Shown here piece after piece: positions 59,201 through 64,000 of a DNA stretch of 64,000 bases. Within the stretch, counting starts at the first letter, position 1. Every line of letters starts with the position of its first letter. Source of the stretch: Geranomyces variabilis (Eukaryota; Chytridiomycota; Chytridiomycetes; Spizellomycetales; Powellomycetaceae); contig JADGJP010000020.1 of NCBI GenBank assembly GCA_027603065.1, positions 1 to 64,000 on the forward strand, given 5' to 3'. The translations under genes were made by a program, and so were the position numbers. A model generated the notes under the pieces. That model was not told the DNA's origin. It saw only the letters and a list, made by a program, of their open reading frames with translations, and searched no databases.

Positions 59201-62200
59201 GCAAGCACCTCACTGAGACCTTGCGCAGCACCAATGCGATCAACTCCGCTGACGTCGCTCTTGAGGGTAACGCAAAGCTCTGAGACCAAGCCCGGGAAGT
59301 TTTCCTCGCCCAGCTTGGCAACCATGTTTCCAAAAGCACGAGCAGACGTCGCGCGGGCCTCCGGAACTGGGTCAACTAGCACCTCCTTGAGCTCAGGCAT
59401 CAAAGAGTCGAGGTAGGGCACCAGATCCTTGGGGTCAGTAAGCGAGGCCATGTTGCCCATGATCTGAGCGGCACGCTTCTTGATGTCAGTGCTGCGTTCC
59501 CGCAATCCACGTTGAAGAATGGGGACAAGGAGTGCAAGTGATGGTGCGTCGATGTAGTGAACGAACGCAGTGTCCAAAAGCGAGGTAAGCGCTGCGCCAG
59601 TTTTGCCGTTCGGGTCAACGAGCGCGGCCAGCAGCACAGGAACGAGCGCTTGAATTTCAGGGTTCTTGATCACGTTGCCGAACTGGTTCAGCGCGTGCTT
59701 GGCAGACTCCTGGACCTTGGCGTGCGAGTCCGCAAGAACCTCGCAAATACGAGGGACCACAGTCGGTAGGCTGACACTCAGCTGCTTCGGCGCAAGGAAA
59801 GCCATGCTGGCCAACACGTCAATGGCGCCGGTCTTTGTACGCCAATTGCGGTCCTCCAATCCGTTCAGTAAGCTAGGCAGTACGAGCTTCACGCAGTGGG
59901 CAGAAAGTTTGGACATGATGACTCGGCATGCGTCTTCTGTTGCCTCCCGAACTTCTCGGCTGTTGTCGCCAAAGCAAACGAGCAGCAGCGGCAAGATCTG
60001 GATAACATAGGGCTCGAACAACCGACCGAGTGTCTGAGAGAGAGTCTCAAAGGCAAATACCGCGCCTTCGCGCTTCTCCACACGCTTCTTGTCCTCAACG
60101 GCTTCCCGCAGGCTGCTCATAATAGAGTACTCCTTCAAGGCCGATATTCCACAGCCCTTGACGACACCAGCCAAACCGTAGGCGGCACCTCGCCTCTCGC
60201 CATACTTGGGCGACGTATACAACTGGTGTAGGAGTTTCTCAACCAGACGCCTCGAGTCCTGCTTGTTGACCTTGACAAGCGCAGGAAGACACTCTGACAC
60301 GGCCATTTGAACAGTCTCCGACGGCGTCTTCAACGTATCCATAAGCTTCGCAATCACTTCAGGAATGAGTGGGTCCGTGGCTTCCAGATGCTGGGCAAAG
60401 GTTCCCAGCAGAATCACACATGCCTCGCGGATGCGGTCGTGGGTCTCGGACGCATTTGCCGGTTTCGAAAGGTATGCATTAATGACATCCAGCAGCTCGC
60501 GGACATAGGTTTTTCCGCGAGCATTGGCGGCAGACAAGCCGGCGCTGAGCATCTCTCGGCGAACGGTTTCGTTGCGATCACCAAGTGCTTCGCCTTCAAT
60601 CAGGAAGGCGAAAAATCGCCTGAGAGAATCAAGATCCTTGAGAATAGGAACGCAGGCGTTCAAAGCAGACGCAATGCCCGCCCGTGCCTCCCACTCGTCA
60701 GGCCGGTTGAGCGATTCGGGAACAACCATGCCGTAACCGTCGTACTCCGGCTCTGGGATTTCGACCTTCTTGACGTACAGGGCATACAGATCCTCAAGTT
60801 TGGCGCCAACGATCTCGGAATGGTGTGTGAGGATGCCGCACATGGCACGCCCGGCGCTTCCGCGCACAGCCGCAACATCGTGCACAACAAGGGAAATGAC
60901 ATCGTCAATGCGGTCGATGTTGCGCGCGTTTTCCCCGTTCCACTCGGTCCACAACGCTTGAGCATGCTCTTGAATCGCGGCATGCTCGTCAAAGCGAGCG
61001 ACCCAGACCCTCGTGTCAAAGGTCTCGGACATTTCGCTCGGAATCGTAAGGTGAGACAGCGCCATCAGGCAGCTTTCACGCACAGATTCCTCTGGGCTGA
61101 GCAAACCGTCCAGCAGTTCCTTCACCACGTCGCTAACGCTTTCCCCGCTGTCAGCATCGGCATCGCGAGCGTCTTGCTCCCCATCCTCCTCGTCTTCATC
61201 GTCGTCATCCGCTTCAGCGCTGATCGCGAATGCTACCGTCAGTAGACCCTCGCGACCGGCTCCACGCACGCGCGGATAGCATTCGAGCATCTCAATCAGT
61301 GCGCGCACCATCCCACATCGAGGCACCACCGACGAGCTGGCCAAGCCGCAGTGCGCGAGCAAGACATCAGACGCGGCCATCGCAAGATCGGTAGCGTCGC
61401 GTTCTTTGAGCGCGCCAATGCGGCCCTCGCGGAGTATGATCGCGCGCAGTAGTGGGAAGACGTATGAGAAAGCCGCGGGCTCGAGCGGCTGTTGCGAGGT
61501 GTACTGCTCTTTAACCTGGTTCAGAACCGACGACAAGTACACTGTGGTGCGACGCGATAAAGGTTAGCCAGTTCACATCATCCGCTTGTGAGATGCATCA
61601 GCTGACACCTTACCTGGAAGACTTTGTTTGCAGAACCGCTTAGCGACACCTTCTTCGGAGCCTTCAGCGACGCCAATCGCACGAAGCGTGGCCATCGCAA
61701 GGACAGGCGGGTGAACAAGTGCAGCAAGCTGTGAGCCGGAAATCTCACCCAGTTGGCAGTATAGCTCGACAGCTTGCTGCCCAGCCAAAACAGCGCCGCT
61801 GGGACCAGAAACGCCCTTCCTCACGACAACGAGTTCCCGAGCAATAACACCATGCAGCAGCACGCGTACCACACGTCCAACCCACTCGCCAAAAGCCTCG
61901 TGCGCCTCATCACCAACACTGCGCCGGACGCCATCGACGACGGCCTGCAAAACGTTTAGGCCGACTAAAAGTTGTTGTCGCAAAACGTCAACTTTTGCGC
62001 GTATGTCGGCCTCCTTCGCAAGCTGAACTTGTTGCGCCTCGCGCTCGGCTTTACTGAGCTTAACTTCCGCAGCACCCTTTCCGCCAGGTGCAGCTTTGCC
62101 CTTTTTTTGCAGCTCCTTTTTCAGCTCCCGCTCCCATTTCTCATCGGCCGTTTTGGGGCGGTCATCAACCTTGCCGTTGGCCTTCTTCGCAGTAGGGTCC

Positions 62201-64000
62201 ATATAGAGGGTACCGGCCGGCGTGGCCCAAATCTCCACATCGACGGCTTTAAGGGTGTGCATCTCTTCTTTGTCCATTGTCTTGAGACACCAAGGCAGTG
62301 CCTCGGCGATAAGCACTTCCGTAGCCACATCAGTAAACAACGCAATCGTGGCCAGCGTCGCGCGGCGGAACGATTCAGTTACAGAGGAGCTGGTGCCGCC
62401 TTCGCTGACGTCTTCGCCCTGGCCCTTCACCAGCCATTTCTGGACGTACGCGGCAATGTGGTCGCCCACAATATGCGGTCCAGTACCCGAGCGGAAGCAG
62501 AGTCGGATCCACACGTCGTCGCCCATAATCTCCGTGACGACAGGGTGGCATGCCACGACCGCGAGATCCATCAGCGCCATCTCAATCGCCGACATCCAAT
62601 CAGCGCTCGCGTCTTTTGGTCGGTCTTCACCGATCGCAGGCAGGACGGCGCACAGAGCTCCGTAAACTTTGTGGCCGATGGTATCGCTGCTGCGTGAGAG
62701 CTGCTCAATCCACCTTGTGCTGTCTCGGGCGTTGTGGCCGTTGTCTGCAATGAATGCGCCGAGCCCAATGCGAACCAGCCGCACTAGGCGCGCCAGCAAT
62801 TTGGGGCTTTTTGCGTCCTGGAGCCGGGAAAGGCCCGAAAAAACCTCTCGCCGAACCTGGTGGTGTTTCGATTCCACCAGACCCCAAACAAGCGCGCCAG
62901 CTAATGGCTTCTTGTCCGCGGCGCTGTCGCTTGCACCAACTAGGGTGTACCATTCGTCATGCTCGATGATGGCCAGAACAGTGCGAACAAAAGCGATTTC
63001 CTCGTCTGCCGTTTGAAGGAGCTTTGAGTAAAGCTTCTCGTTCAAGACAAAGGATTTGCTGGTCAGAAGTTTGCCGAAAAACGCAGTCGAGGTCGTGTCA
63101 ATTCCTGGCAAATGACAAAATAGTCAGATTTTGGTGCTTAGCCCGCTAAAAGTGGTGGTGGTGTTCTCGGCCGCTACCTTTTGCCAGATCGACCTCCTGG
63201 ATCCAGCGAATCGCCATGTACGCCTCGGCCAGTAGCGGTGTCTCCTTTTTCGGGTCTAATAAGGCAACGCCAGAAGCAGACACGCGATCAATCGCTTTCC
63301 GCACAGCATCGTCAATGTCCTTCGCCGAGCTGCCAATCGTGGCTAGGGTGTCGGGTTTGAACGCTGTGAGAGTCAAAGCCAAAAACGCTCGTCGCGTGAC
63401 CGCCTTGCTGTCATTGAGGCCGTTTTTCACAAACGCCACGGCCGCAGTAACAACTTTGGCATCTGGAGATGGAGAGGTGAGGTACGTGCGGAGATGGGTG
63501 GCGATCGACTGGAGCAAGAGCTGGAGCGCCGCCTCGTGTGATTCCTTCACCACAAGAGCTGGCCCTCCTTCGACAATCTTGCGAGACACTTCTGGAAGGC
63601 CAGAGAGCTGACCGATAGCAGTGTAATACGACTGACGATGCTCGACAGAGGGAGCTTTTGCTACCGCAGACTTCAGGAGCAAATCAGCGATTTTCACAAG
63701 CTCCTTCTCGTCACTAGACTTGGAGCAAAGCGTTGCAAACAAGCTAGCCGCGTCGTGTCTCACGACAGCGTTAGTAGATCGGAAGCTGCTATTGAGCAAC
63801 ACATCTGCAAACTTTTCGCGAAATATGGTGGAAATGTCAAAGCCGACGCAGCGCAGGGTGTAATCGAGCACTTTGATCACCACCTCTGGCGAGCGCAGCA
63901 GTAGGCGCTCGCTGGAGGCCAAAATCGTCTTTTGAAAAACGTCAACGTCGACGCATTTCCGGAAAAACGGCGCGAGTGCAGAAAGGTGTGCCGCCGGAAC
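56234..64000 (-). CDS. GCN1: GCN1, activator of the eIF2-alpha kinase GCN2 (5' end beyond window)
   Basis: Exons in the window: 63178 to beyond 64000, 61615-63104, 56596-61541, 56234-56503. The frame is open to the right edge, so the N-terminus is missing; about 2500 residues are present. It is HEAT repeats throughout. The GCN1-specific central eEF3-like region is visible in the large exon: EDKKRVEKREGAVFAFETLS, LLNGLEDRNWRTKTGAIDVL, VEDAKRACLQ-type turns and FDENWRIRQSSTQLMGDLLY; the RWD-binding region follows (VDEAPDVREAAAQAFDMLH). GCN1 sits on colliding ribosomes and passes the uncharged-tRNA signal to GCN2. The last exon ends in an acidic tail (SADDSGDDEAGKGG). Confidence 0.93.

Overview
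The window reads as nuclear DNA of a zoosporic (flagellated) fungus, most likely a chytrid or close relative. Genes are dense, lie on both strands and are cut by many short GT-AG introns, mostly about 50-110 nt, one with a TACTAAC branch site. Three proteins tied to cilia or flagella occur (CFAP58, axonemal dynein intermediate chain DNAI2, and a C11orf65/MFI homologue) next to typical fungal genes (BFR1, DLT1, a Vps3844-type protein, a Ure2-like GST, a Cdc25-type RasGEF). Exon joins in the entries were made by eye from splice signals and reading phase; in most genes the summed exon length closes the frame exactly.

Layout. 1-2181 (-): a Fanzor1-type RNA-guided nuclease gene, a eukaryotic TnpB relative, cut by the left edge; its last visible intron is filled with a minisatellite. 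2846-5859: GST (-), NTF2-like protein (+), mitoribosomal mS37 (-). 6097-12909 (+): C11orf65/MFI homologue, then a full-length ELYS-type nucleoporin. 13152-18619 (-): Sfi1-like centrin-binding protein and Sec12. 18938-21168 (+): GBP/atlastin-like GTPase with a signal peptide. 21632-28452: CFAP58 (+) converging on DNAI2 (-). 29109-35300: small SANT-like protein (+), Vps3844-type protein (+), F-box/WD40 protein (-), signal peptide peptidase (+). 35665-40506: PPP4R4-like HEAT protein (+) converging on DLT1 (-). 41138-47200 (-): FAM72 and a RasGEF. 47782-51242: NIP7 (+) and BFR1 (-). 51243-53764 is a transposon graveyard with an old Ty1/copia integrase remnant, two perfect hairpins and a tRNA-like relic. 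53765-55705 (-) is an uncharacterised disordered protein. 56234 to the right edge (-) is GCN1, lacking its 5' end.

The genes form no operon-like pathway. Several start-to-start pairs share short promoter regions: GST/NTF2-like, mS37/C11orf65, Sec12/GBP-like, F-box/signal peptide peptidase, RasGEF/NIP7. CFAP58 and DNAI2 lie tail to tail and would both serve the zoospore axoneme; Sfi1 fits a centriolar organism. The item that most deserves follow-up is the Fanzor locus. No CRISPR array, rRNA or complete tRNA gene was seen.
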